Assembly: GCA_937930275.1 (NCBI GenBank)
Contig: CALGLM010000264.1
Coordinates: 1-28,022 of the forward strand
DNA length: 28,022 nucleotides
Direction of reading: 5' to 3'
From: an uncultured Ignavibacteria bacterium
Lineage (GTDB): Bacteria; Bacteroidota; Ignavibacteria; Ignavibacteriales; Melioribacteraceae
Shown: positions 16,982-24,598 of the stretch, in pieces
Numbering within the stretch: position 1 is the stretch's first letter
Layout of the letters: every line of letters starts with the position of its first letter
Notes under the pieces: model-generated
Told to the model about the DNA's origin: nothing
Database searches by the model: none
The model's input: the letters and a program-made list of their open reading frames with translations, nothing else
Program-made: the position numbers and the translations under genes

Positions 16982-17266
16982 ATGGTATTAGGAAAAGTAA
17001 TCGGAACTATATGGGCTACAAAAAAATTTGAAACCTTAGTCGGTTTTAAAATGCAATTTGTACAACCGTTAAATTCCGAGTTAAAAGAAATCGGAGAACC
17101 GATTATAGCAGTAGATACAATTGGAGCAGGACCCGGCGAGATTATATTTTATGCGACCTCAAGCGAGGCGGTTATACCAATGCGGGTACCTATGGCACCG
17201 GTTGATGCGGCTATAGTCGGAATTGTCGATTCCATAAATTCAGAAATAAGATTGGAGGACAAATAA
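16982..17266 (+). CDS. Bacterial microcompartment vertex protein, EutN/CcmL family (copy 2)
   Basis: Second BMC-P protein, 94 residues. It has [39 protein letters not shown] and [14 protein letters not shown]. In a gapless alignment, 39 of its first 83 positions are identical to copy 1 by my count, so this is an old duplication with both copies kept. It differs in the loop after the GAGPGE strand: [14 protein letters not shown] replaces GSSARQTTITQNKP, which may alter assembly or partner choice. The ATG is 4 bases after copy 1. Its last codons contain the GGAGGA that serves rpoD. Confidence 0.92.
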   Translation: MVLGKVIGTIWATKKFETLVGFKMQFVQPLNSELKEIGEPIIAVDTIGAGPGEIIFYATSSEAVIPMRVPMAPVDAAIVGIVDSINSEIRLEDK

Positions 17267-17267
17267 T

Positions 17268-18122
17268 TTGAAGATAACAAAACAGTACACCAATCGCGAA
17301 AGCCAATCTTTGGATAAGTATTTACAAGAGATTGGAAAGGTAGATCTGTTAACACCCGATGAAGAAATTGAATTAGCTAAAAAAATTAAAAACGGTGACC
17401 AGAGAGCCTTAGACCAATTAGTGAAAGCTAATTTAAGATTTGTTGTTAGTGTTGCTAAACAGTATCAAAATCAAGGTCTATCTTTGGGTGATTTGATAAA
17501 CGAAGGAAATTTAGGTTTAATTAAGGCAGCAAAAAGATTTGATGAAACACGAGGATTTAAGTTTATTTCGTACGGTGTTTGGTGGATTAGGCAATCAATT
17601 CTTCAAGCTTTAGCCGAGCAATCAAGAATAGTACGCTTACCGCTAAACCGTGTTGGTCAATTAAATAAAATTAGTAAAGCTTATAGCAATTTAGAGCAAG
17701 AGTACGAACGCGAACCAAGTGCTACCGAATTGGCTAAAGAATTGGACATGGATTTAACGGATGTAAGCGATACATTAAAAATTTCGGCTCGTCACGTTTC
17801 AATGGATGCTCCTTTTGCAACGGGGGATGATAATAGGCTGCTTGACGTTTTATCAAATGAATCCCAACCTTCTCCTGATGCTTCTTTGATGTCAGATTCA
17901 TTAAAAAACGAGATTGAAAGAGCACTATCAACTTTAACAGAACGCGAAGCCGAAGTAATTAAACTTTATTTCGGGTTAAATAAAGAGCACTCTCTTACAT
18001 TAGAAGAAATCGGTGAAAAATTCAATTTAACAAGAGAACGTGTTAGACAAATAAAAGAGAAAGCAATTAGAAGATTAAGGCACGCATCGCGCAGTAAAAA
18101 TTTACGTGCTTACTTAGGGTAG
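17268..18122 (+). CDS. rpoD: Primary RNA polymerase sigma factor (sigma-70, RpoD/SigA; TTG start)
   Basis: It directs RNA polymerase to housekeeping promoters. The 284-residue protein lacks region 1.1 and the non-conserved insertion, as is usual for FCB bacteria. It has region 1.2 (about 12-45, [20 protein letters not shown]) and region 2 (about 46-116, with [19 protein letters not shown] and [14 protein letters not shown]). Region 3 spans about 125-200, and region 4 ends in the helix-turn-helix [20 protein letters not shown]. The start is a TTG one base after the stop of BMC-P copy 2, with GGAGGA inside that gene, so translation is probably coupled. Sharing an operon with deoB and shell genes is unusual. 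Confidence 0.97.
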   Translation: MKITKQYTNRESQSLDKYLQEIGKVDLLTPDEEIELAKKIKNGDQRALDQLVKANLRFVVSVAKQYQNQGLSLGDLINEGNLGLIKAAKRFDETRGFKFISYGVWWIRQSILQALAEQSRIVRLPLNRVGQLNKISKAYSNLEQEYEREPSATELAKELDMDLTDVSDTLKISARHVSMDAPFATGDDNRLLDVLSNESQPSPDASLMSDSLKNEIERALSTLTEREAEVIKLYFGLNKEHSLTLEEIGEKFNLTRERVRQIKEKAIRRLRHASRSKNLRAYLG

Positions 18123-18131
18123 TTTTTTATA

Positions 18132-18821
18132 ATGAGTTTTATCCAAAAAATATTTCTAATTATCGGAATAAGCGCCTTGTTAATAAATTTAACAGGGTGC
18201 TCATCCGGTTCGTTTACCCCCCGTTACGGCGATAAAAAAAAGCACATTAAAGATTTAGTTAAAGATTCCGAAAAAAATACCGATTCCCTATTTACATTAG
18301 AAGAGCTTCCCGATTCGCTATTAGATTATTATGATAACGAGGATGATGAGGTATATATAGGTACAAATATTAGCCGTGATTCTTTAATGGCATTTTTGAA
18401 TAAAGAAACAGCCGGGACGGATATTACGGAAAGAGATAGAATTATTTTTGAGGTTATTAAATACTTAGACACGCCTTATAGATACGGCGGAACTACCGAA
18501 AATGGGTTAGATTGTAGTGCATTTACCGGATCGGTTTATCGTAATTCGTTACAAATTAATTTACCGCGATCATCTGCAGATCAATTTGGGGTAGGAGAAA
18601 AATTACGCTCGCAAGACGAGCTTAAATTTGGAGATTTAGTGTTTTTCAAAACACGAAGAAGAGCAAGAGTTAGCCATGTCGGTATTTACTTGGGGGAAAG
18701 GTTATTTGCACATGCAAGCACATCAAAGGGAGTTATTGTTTCGTCTTTAGATGAAACATACTATAAAAAACGATATGTCGGGGCAAGAAGAGTTATAAAA
18801 GATAATTATTATATAAAATAG
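18132..18821 (+). CDS. NlpC/P60-family lipoprotein peptidase
   Basis: Predicted cell-wall endopeptidase that cuts gamma-D-Glu-diamino-acid peptide bonds. The 229-residue product has a signal peptide ending in a lipobox (LTGC, Cys23) followed by Ser, consistent with an outer-membrane-facing lipoprotein. A polar linker leads to the NlpC/P60 domain from about residue 104. Catalytic Cys128 is in GLDCSAF, His182 in VSHVGIYLG, and the third polar residue is probably His194 in FAHAS. It starts 9 bases after rpoD and may share its transcript. The exact substrate is unknown. Confidence 0.92.
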   Translation: MSFIQKIFLIIGISALLINLTGCSSGSFTPRYGDKKKHIKDLVKDSEKNTDSLFTLEELPDSLLDYYDNEDDEVYIGTNISRDSLMAFLNKETAGTDITERDRIIFEVIKYLDTPYRYGGTTENGLDCSAFTGSVYRNSLQINLPRSSADQFGVGEKLRSQDELKFGDLVFFKTRRRARVSHVGIYLGERLFAHASTSKGVIVSSLDETYYKKRYVGARRVIKDNYYIK

Positions 18822-18958
18822 TTAAATTTTTATCATCCTTTAAGAACATTTTCTTCAGTAAAGTTTCACAAAGATTAATACAATATAATGTGAATATTTT
18901 TATTTAAAATATATTATATTAATATCGTAAATTTTAAAACTAAATAAAGGTGCAAGCA
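18822..18958 (+). promoter_or_regulatory. AT-rich intergenic region with possible fumC promoter
   Basis: This 137-base, very AT-rich gap separates the lipoprotein gene from fumC. TATAAT at 18884-18889 could be a -10 box about 70 bases before the fumC start, but no good -35 box lies at the proper distance. A convincing terminator for the upstream operon was not seen. AAAGG at 18946-18950 is the fumC ribosome-binding site. Confidence 0.3.
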
Positions 18959-20347
18959 ATGGAATATAGAATTGAAACAGATACAATGGGAGAAATACAA
19001 GTTCCTAATAATATGTACTATGGCGCCCAAACAGCACGAAGTTTAATGAATTTTAAAATAGGAGGAGAAAGATTTCCGCGTGAGTTAATACGCGCCTTAG
19101 GGATTTTGAAAAAAGCGGCTGCTTTAACAAATAACGAATTAGGAACTTTAAGCGATGAAAAAACGCAATATATAGTAAAAGCTGCAGATGAAGTAATTGA
19201 AGGTTTGCTTGACGAGCATTTCCCTTTAGTAGTTTGGCAGACCGGAAGCGGTACACAAACCAATATGAATGCAAATGAAGTTATCTCCAACCGTGCAATT
19301 GAATTAAGCGGAGGTGTTATCGGAAGCAAAAAACCGATACATCCTAACGATGATGTAAATAAAGCTCAATCATCTAACGATACATTCCCCACTGCAATGC
19401 ATATAGCGGCGGTTGAACAGATTTATAATAAATTATTACCGGCTTTAGAAGAGCTGAAAAAATCGTTAGAGCTGAAATCGGAAGAATTTAAGGATATTAT
19501 AAAAATAGGAAGAACTCACTTAATGGATGCCGTGCCGTTAACATTAGGCCAAGAATTTAGCGGTTATGTACAGATGTTAAAAAACGGAGTTGATAGAATT
19601 AACGGTTGTTTACCAAGATTATGTGAACTTGCATTGGGAGGAACTGCAGTAGGAACAGGACTTAATACTCATCCTAAGTTTGCAGAATTATCGGCAAAAA
19701 AAATTGCCGAATTAACCGGAAGACCTTTTGTAAGTGCACCAAATAAATTTGAAGCATTAGCAACACACGATGCTCTTGTTGAAACAAGCGGTGTATTAAA
19801 AACTTTGGCTGCTTCGCTAATGAAAATAGCCAACGATATTCGCTGGCTTGGCAGCGGACCGCGCTGCGGAATAGGCGAGTTAATTTTACCGGCAAACGAA
19901 CCGGGAAGCTCGATAATGCCGGGAAAAGTAAACCCGACACAATCCGAAGCAATGACTATGGTTTGTGCACAAGTAATGGGGAATGATGTTGCCGTTAACT
20001 TTGGCGGTGCAAGCGGTAATTTTGAATTGAATGTATTTAAACCGGTGATAATATATAATGTACTTCAATCTGTAAGGTTACTTGCAGATGCATGCGAAAG
20101 CTTTAAGGAGCATTGTGTTGACGGTATTGAAGCTAATACGGTGGCAATTGAAAAGCACTTAAATAATTCGCTAATGCTTGTTACAGCATTAAATCCCCAC
20201 ATAGGATACGATAATGCAGCAAAAGTTGCAAAAAAAGCTTATAACGAAAATAAAACATTGGAAGAAGTAGCTGTTGAGTTGGGTTTATTAACAAGCGAAA
20301 AATTTAGAGAAGTAGTAAGACCGGAAACAATGGTAGGACCTAAATAA
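18959..20347 (+). CDS. fumC: Class II fumarate hydratase
   Basis: It interconverts fumarate and L-malate in the TCA cycle without an iron-sulfur cluster. From the ATG at 18959 the product has 462 residues. It contains [19 protein letters not shown], the [21 protein letters not shown] stretch, [17 protein letters not shown], and the superfamily signature [11 protein letters not shown] at about 315-325 with the catalytic serine loop. A GTG at 18950 is in frame but overlaps the AAAGG ribosome-binding site, so the ATG is preferred. It has its own upstream gap and is likely transcribed independently, perhaps with the CDSGH-type gene that follows (CDGSH domain). Confidence 0.96.
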   Translation: MEYRIETDTMGEIQVPNNMYYGAQTARSLMNFKIGGERFPRELIRALGILKKAAALTNNELGTLSDEKTQYIVKAADEVIEGLLDEHFPLVVWQTGSGTQTNMNANEVISNRAIELSGGVIGSKKPIHPNDDVNKAQSSNDTFPTAMHIAAVEQIYNKLLPALEELKKSLELKSEEFKDIIKIGRTHLMDAVPLTLGQEFSGYVQMLKNGVDRINGCLPRLCELALGGTAVGTGLNTHPKFAELSAKKIAELTGRPFVSAPNKFEALATHDALVETSGVLKTLAASLMKIANDIRWLGSGPRCGIGELILPANEPGSSIMPGKVNPTQSEAMTMVCAQVMGNDVAVNFGGASGNFELNVFKPVIIYNVLQSVRLLADACESFKEHCVDGIEANTVAIEKHLNNSLMLVTALNPHIGYDNAAKVAKKAYNENKTLEEVAVELGLLTSEKFREVVRPETMVGPK

Positions 20348-20394
20348 ACTTTAAATGCATTTTGGTTGTTTTTCCATTAAATAGCGAGGTTACA

Positions 20395-20631
20395 ATGAGT
20401 AAGGCAAAAATTGCGGATAACAAACCGCATGTTAACGAAGCTAAAGCCGGTGTATATTACTGGTGTGCATGCGGAAAATCGAAAAATCAACCGTTTTGTG
20501 ACGGAAGTCATAAGGGGTCAGAATTCAGTCCGCTTAAAGTTAATTTGACTGAAGATACACAAGTAGCATGGTGCATGTGTAAACAGACTTCTACCCCGCC
20601 CTTTTGTGACGGAAGCCATAAAAAATTATAA
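20395..20631 (+). CDS. Double CDGSH iron-sulfur domain protein
   Basis: CDGSH domains bind a labile [2Fe-2S] cluster through three Cys and one His (mitoNEET type). The 78-residue product holds two: YWCACGKSKNQPFCDGSHKG and AWCMCKQTSTPPFCDGSHKK. Each has CxC, then Cys and His in CDGSH. There is no signal peptide or membrane segment, so it is a soluble electron-transfer or cluster-transfer protein of unknown partner. The frame opens at a TTG (20362), but the ATG at 20395 follows GCGAGG and is the likely start. It lies 47 bases after fumC and ends against a strong terminator. Confidence 0.92.
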   Translation: MSKAKIADNKPHVNEAKAGVYYWCACGKSKNQPFCDGSHKGSEFSPLKVNLTEDTQVAWCMCKQTSTPPFCDGSHKKL

Positions 20632-20667
20632 ATTAAATGTTCCATAATAAGGAACATTTAATTTTTA
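20631..20667 (+). terminator. Intrinsic terminator after fumC and the CDGSH gene
   Basis: A perfect 12-pair stem (20632-20643 with 20651-20662; 13 pairs if the flanking A-T is counted) encloses the loop ATAATAA, followed by TTTTATTA. It begins directly at the stop codon of the CDGSH gene. The stem is AT-rich apart from its GTTCC/GGAAC top. Because A-rich sequence also precedes it, it could work in both directions. Confidence 0.75.
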
Positions 20668-20685
20668 TTACTGTTTCTATCTTAT

Positions 20686-20705
20686 TACCGTTTTATTTAA
20701 CGGTA
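20686..20705. repeat. Inverted repeat upstream of the phosphodiesterase gene
   Basis: TACCGTT at 20686-20692 and AACGGTA at 20699-20705 form a perfect 7-base inverted repeat around TTATTT. No T-run follows on either strand, so it is not a terminator. It lies about 70 bases before the start of the gene at 20773 and could be an operator, but this is only a possibility. TATAAT with a poor -35 region is present about 20 bases before the ATG. Confidence 0.35.
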
Positions 20706-20772
20706 GATATTAAATCTTTTTAAATAAGAGTCTATTTTATATCAAGTATTATAATTTGTAAGGATTTTTTTT

Positions 20773-21972
20773 ATGAAGAATATTTTAAAAATATTTGTTT
20801 TAGTGTTAATTTTATTTGGTAATAGTTTAGCACAAAAAGATAGTTATATTATACTTGTTTCGTTTGACGGATTTAGATGGGATTATCTAAATAGGGGGTT
20901 AACTCCTAATTTAGATAAAGTTATAGATAACGGAGTACGTGCGTTATCGTTAAGACCATGTTTTCCTTCAAAAACGTTCCCTAATCACATTTCAATTGCA
21001 ACGGGAATGTTTCCGCAAAATCACGGAATAATTTCAAATAATTTTGAAAATCCGTTTACAAAAGAAATGTACGGTATGAGAACTACCGGCAGTAAGTGGT
21101 ATAACGGGGAGTTTATTTGGGAAACATTGGAAAGAAACGGAATTAAAACCGCAAGTTATTTTTGGCCCGGAAGCGAAATAACATATAGCGAAAGAAGACC
21201 TTCGATGTATAAAAAATATGAACATAAGTTTCCTTATTATAATAGAATAGACTCGGTTATTGCATGGTTAAGTTTGCCGGAAGAAGAAAGACCGCACTTT
21301 TTAACAGTCTATTTTGATGCGACAGATACTTACGGTCATAAGTATGGACCCAATTCCCCTGAAGTAAACAGAACGATTCAATCGCTTGATAGCTTATCCG
21401 GATATTTTTTAAAACGCTTAGATGAAATTGGCATGGGAGATAAAGTAAACGTTATATTCCTTTCGGATCACGGAATGACAGAAATTTGGAGTGATAAATT
21501 TATTAATATTGAAGAGATGTTAAAAGAATTTGATGTAGAACTTCAAAATGACGGTCCGGTAATGATGATTAGAACAAAACCGGATAATAGAAACAAGGTA
21601 TATGAATACTTAAAACAACAAAAACATTTTTCGACTTACAAAAAAGAAGAAATGCCGAGTTATTACAACTTTAATAAACATCCTTTTATAGACGACTTAA
21701 TTTTAGTTGCCGATTTAGGGTATTCTTTGTTAGATGATAAGTCAATTAAAAAAGCAGGCGAATACGAAGGTAAAGGGAATCATGGTTTTGCAAAAGACGA
21801 GCTTGATATGCACGGTATTTTTATAGGAAAAGGTCCATCGTTTAAGAACGGATTTAAAACCGGAACCGTATGGAATATAGATGTTTATCCGCTTATTTGT
21901 AAAATTTTTGGTGTTTTCCCAAGGTTAAATATTGACGGAAATGTCGAACGAATTGAATTTTTGTTAAAATAA
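20773..21972 (+). CDS. Exported nucleotide pyrophosphatase/phosphodiesterase-like protein (ENPP type)
   Basis: A 399-residue member of the alkaline phosphatase superfamily with a signal peptide (MKNILKIFVLVLILFGNSLA), so it acts in the periplasm or outside the cell. Expected two-zinc-site residues of the nucleotide pyrophosphatase family are visible: Asp32 in VSFDGFRWDY, nucleophile Thr68 in PSKTFPNHISIATG, Asp185 and His189 in DATDTYGHKYGP, Asp232-His233 in SDHGM, and His337 in GNHGF. The family cleaves nucleotide or other phosphodiesters and some members act on lipids; the substrate here is unknown. A ribosome-binding site (AAGGA) precedes the ATG, and the M16 peptidase genes follow 9 bases after its stop. 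Confidence 0.92.
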   Translation: MKNILKIFVLVLILFGNSLAQKDSYIILVSFDGFRWDYLNRGLTPNLDKVIDNGVRALSLRPCFPSKTFPNHISIATGMFPQNHGIISNNFENPFTKEMYGMRTTGSKWYNGEFIWETLERNGIKTASYFWPGSEITYSERRPSMYKKYEHKFPYYNRIDSVIAWLSLPEEERPHFLTVYFDATDTYGHKYGPNSPEVNRTIQSLDSLSGYFLKRLDEIGMGDKVNVIFLSDHGMTEIWSDKFINIEEMLKEFDVELQNDGPVMMIRTKPDNRNKVYEYLKQQKHFSTYKKEEMPSYYNFNKHPFIDDLILVADLGYSLLDDKSIKKAGEYEGKGNHGFAKDELDMHGIFIGKGPSFKNGFKTGTVWNIDVYPLICKIFGVFPRLNIDGNVERIEFLLK

Positions 21973-21981
21973 AGGAGGATT

Positions 21982-23253
21982 ATGATAGATGTAAATAATT
22001 TAATTAAATATAAACTGAACAACGGAATGAATGTGATTTTATATAGCGATAAAAGTTTTCCGGATGTTGCGGTTAATCTTTGGTATAAAGTGGGTTCAGC
22101 CAATGAAAAAAAGGGGGGTACCGGCTTGGCACACCTATGTGAGCATTTAATGTTTCAAGGTTCGGTTAATGTACCTAAAGAAGCTCATTTTAAGTATATT
22201 GAGGAAATAGGCGGTGTATTGAACGGTTCAACATCACAAGATAGAACGAATTATTACGAAACCGTTCCGGCAAATAATTTGGAGTTAGCATTATGGCTTG
22301 AAAGTGACCGCATGGGACTTTTGCTACCTGCTTTAGATGACGAGAAATTTACAAATCAATTAAATGTGGTTATTAACGAAAGGAAACAAAGGTATGATAA
22401 TCAGCCTTACGGTAAATCATGGGAAATAATATTCTCTAATTTGTTTCCCGAAAATCATCCTTATCACAATCCGGTTATCGGTTGGCAAGAAGATTTGGAT
22501 AAAATGACTATTGATGTTGCAAAAGATTTTATTAAAACATATTATTCGCCTAACAACGCAAGTTTGGTAATTGCCGGCAATTTTGAAATTGAGGAAGCAA
22601 AAAAAATGATAGAAGCGTATTTTGGTGAATTTAAACCAGCAGATATTCCGGCTGTTACATTTCCGGAATACAGCTTAAAAGGAAATAAATCATTAATTTA
22701 TTACGATGATGTAAAATTACCAGCAGTTTATTATGTATGGCAAGCAGGTAAGGAATTTACCGATGAAGATTTTGCCCTAACTTTAGCTGCCGATATATTA
22801 GACGAATCCAAAACAAAACATTTATATAAAAAGTTAATATATGACGAAAAGGTAGCTGTAGGGGCTTCAGTTCTACCTATTTTATTAAAAAATGACGGTT
22901 TGTTTATTATTTCGGCAATTGCTCATGATATGGATTCGTTAGATAAAATGAAACAACTTATTTGGGAGGTAATTGATAATATTAAAAAAGAAAAGTTTAA
23001 CGATTCGGAAGTAAAAAGATATTTGAATAAGTATAAATCAAGCAAGATTTTCGGATATCAAAAAATTAGCGGTCTTGCCAATAGAATAAATTTTTACGAT
23101 AATGTATTGGGAAATCCGGACGGATTTTCGTACGAAGAAAATAAATACAATGAAATAACAGCCGAAATTGTTAGTAAGTACTTTATTGAGTGTGTCGAAA
23201 AACCATATTTTGAATTGACAATTTTACCTAAGGAGGCTAATAATGTTAATTAA
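21982..23253 (+). CDS. M16-family zinc metallopeptidase, active-type subunit
   Basis: A 423-residue M16 (pitrilysin/processing-peptidase-like) protein. The inverted zinc motif HxxEH is intact as His51, Glu54 and His55 (LAHLCEHLMFQGS), and Glu133 in INERKQ is the likely third ligand. No signal peptide is seen, so it is probably cytoplasmic. The half-size length means that a second M16 subunit is needed to close the chamber, and that gene overlaps its end by 11 bases. ATG start preceded by AAAGGAGG. Substrate unknown; such pairs degrade peptides or process precursors. Confidence 0.94.
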   Translation: MIDVNNLIKYKLNNGMNVILYSDKSFPDVAVNLWYKVGSANEKKGGTGLAHLCEHLMFQGSVNVPKEAHFKYIEEIGGVLNGSTSQDRTNYYETVPANNLELALWLESDRMGLLLPALDDEKFTNQLNVVINERKQRYDNQPYGKSWEIIFSNLFPENHPYHNPVIGWQEDLDKMTIDVAKDFIKTYYSPNNASLVIAGNFEIEEAKKMIEAYFGEFKPADIPAVTFPEYSLKGNKSLIYYDDVKLPAVYYVWQAGKEFTDEDFALTLAADILDESKTKHLYKKLIYDEKVAVGASVLPILLKNDGLFIISAIAHDMDSLDKMKQLIWEVIDNIKKEKFNDSEVKRYLNKYKSSKIFGYQKISGLANRINFYDNVLGNPDGFSYEENKYNEITAEIVSKYFIECVEKPYFELTILPKEANNVN

Positions 23254-24598
23254 TAGAGCAGTAAAGCCGAAACCTAAAGAAAAAGTTGATTTTACCACAC
23301 CAAAAATAAATTACGGTAATGTAGAAAATATTGAATACTATCATATTGAAAAGAATAACTTTCCTATTATAAATTTAATTTCTCTTTTGGATTTTGGATA
23401 TCGTTTAGATAAACCCGGTAAAAGAGGATTAACATATTTAGCTTCAAAAATGCTTTCTAAAGGAGCAGGAAAATATAATTCTCTTGAGCTTAACGAAAGA
23501 TTTCAGTATTTAGGATTAAATGTTTCAAGCGGAATTACCGAGGATAATTTTTCAAGTTTTATGCAAAGTTTAACCGAAAACTTTGAAGAAGCATTTTCGT
23601 TAATTGCAGATATAATATATAGACCTCACTTAAAAGAAGTTGATTTTATTCCTGAGAAAAAGAACTTAATTTCTGTTTTGCAGCATGCTAAAACAGATCC
23701 TAATACTATTTTATATTTTGCCTCAAATAAGGTTTTTGGGCATGCCACTTCAATTCAAGAGCCATATTTTGGATATATAGAAGAAGTTGAGAATATTACA
23801 ATAGATGATATTAGGACTTATTATAACGAAATTATAAAAAATAGTAAACTTACTTTATTTTTTACAGGGAATATTACTACTGACGAAATTGAAAGATTAA
23901 TTAAAAAATATCTGCAACCACGAAATACTTTTTTATTAAAGCCGGAAACGTTTTTTAACAAGCAGCCGTTAGTAAAAAATCTTTATTATGTGGATTTGTC
24001 GGGTAAACCGCAAACATTAATAGGACTTGCGCAAAAACTCGATCACTATAAAAAAATAGATAAATTTAGTTTGGAAATAGCAATAAATATACTGGGTGGA
24101 AGCTTTACAAGTAGGCTAAATTCTAATTTAAGGGAAGATAAAGGGTTTACCTACGGAATATCATCGTATTTAAATTATCATATTGATATAGGATTTGTAA
24201 AAATATCAACTTCGGTTGATGCGGAAAATTCCGTTAATGCTGTTAAAGAGATATATAAAGAAATTGATAAGCTTTGTGAAGGTATTACCGAAGAAGAAGT
24301 TAATTTTGCGAAAGAAAATATTATTAATACATTTCCGATGTCATTTGTAACATACCACAGCATTAATTCTCATTTAAAAAACTCAATAGTACTTGGAAAT
24401 CCGTTAAACTATTGGGAAAATTATAGAGACGAGATTAGAAACAGAAGCATTGAGCAGATTACTGATGTTATAAGAAAAACATTTAACACAAAAACAATAG
24501 CGACTGTATTAGTAGGAGATAGAAGCAAATTTGAAATTTCAGAAAACGGATTTTTTGGTAAAATAAATAAACTTGATATAAACGGCAATATTATTTAA
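23243..24598 (+). CDS. M16-family peptidase, inactive-type partner subunit
   Basis: A 451-residue M16 fold protein in which the HxxEH motif is absent (the corresponding region reads LTYLASKMLSKGAGKYNSLE). It keeps the Arg/Tyr pattern of non-catalytic M16 subunits (SRLNSNLREDKGFTYGIS) that helps bind substrate. It starts inside the end of the active subunit gene with AAGGAGG just upstream, so the two are translationally coupled and probably form a heterodimer. Its stop codon overlaps the stop codon of the convergent - strand gene. Confidence 0.92.
   Translation: MLINRAVKPKPKEKVDFTTPKINYGNVENIEYYHIEKNNFPIINLISLLDFGYRLDKPGKRGLTYLASKMLSKGAGKYNSLELNERFQYLGLNVSSGITEDNFSSFMQSLTENFEEAFSLIADIIYRPHLKEVDFIPEKKNLISVLQHAKTDPNTILYFASNKVFGHATSIQEPYFGYIEEVENITIDDIRTYYNEIIKNSKLTLFFTGNITTDEIERLIKKYLQPRNTFLLKPETFFNKQPLVKNLYYVDLSGKPQTLIGLAQKLDHYKKIDKFSLEIAINILGGSFTSRLNSNLREDKGFTYGISSYLNYHIDIGFVKISTSVDAENSVNAVKEIYKEIDKLCEGITEEEVNFAKENIINTFPMSFVTYHSINSHLKNSIVLGNPLNYWENYRDEIRNRSIEQITDVIRKTFNTKTIATVLVGDRSKFEISENGFFGKINKLDINGNII

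Noticed and set aside
18950..18958. GTG start for fumC
   Set aside because: It overlaps the AAAGG ribosome-binding site; the ATG at 18959 gives the normal fumarase N-terminus.
20362..20394. TTG start for the CDGSH protein
   Set aside because: The added residues match nothing in the family, and a GCGAGG site precedes the ATG at 20395.
23230..23260. Frameshift splitting one full-length M16 peptidase
   Set aside because: Each half has its own M16 N-terminal pattern and ribosome-binding site, and active/inactive M16 pairs in overlapping genes are common.
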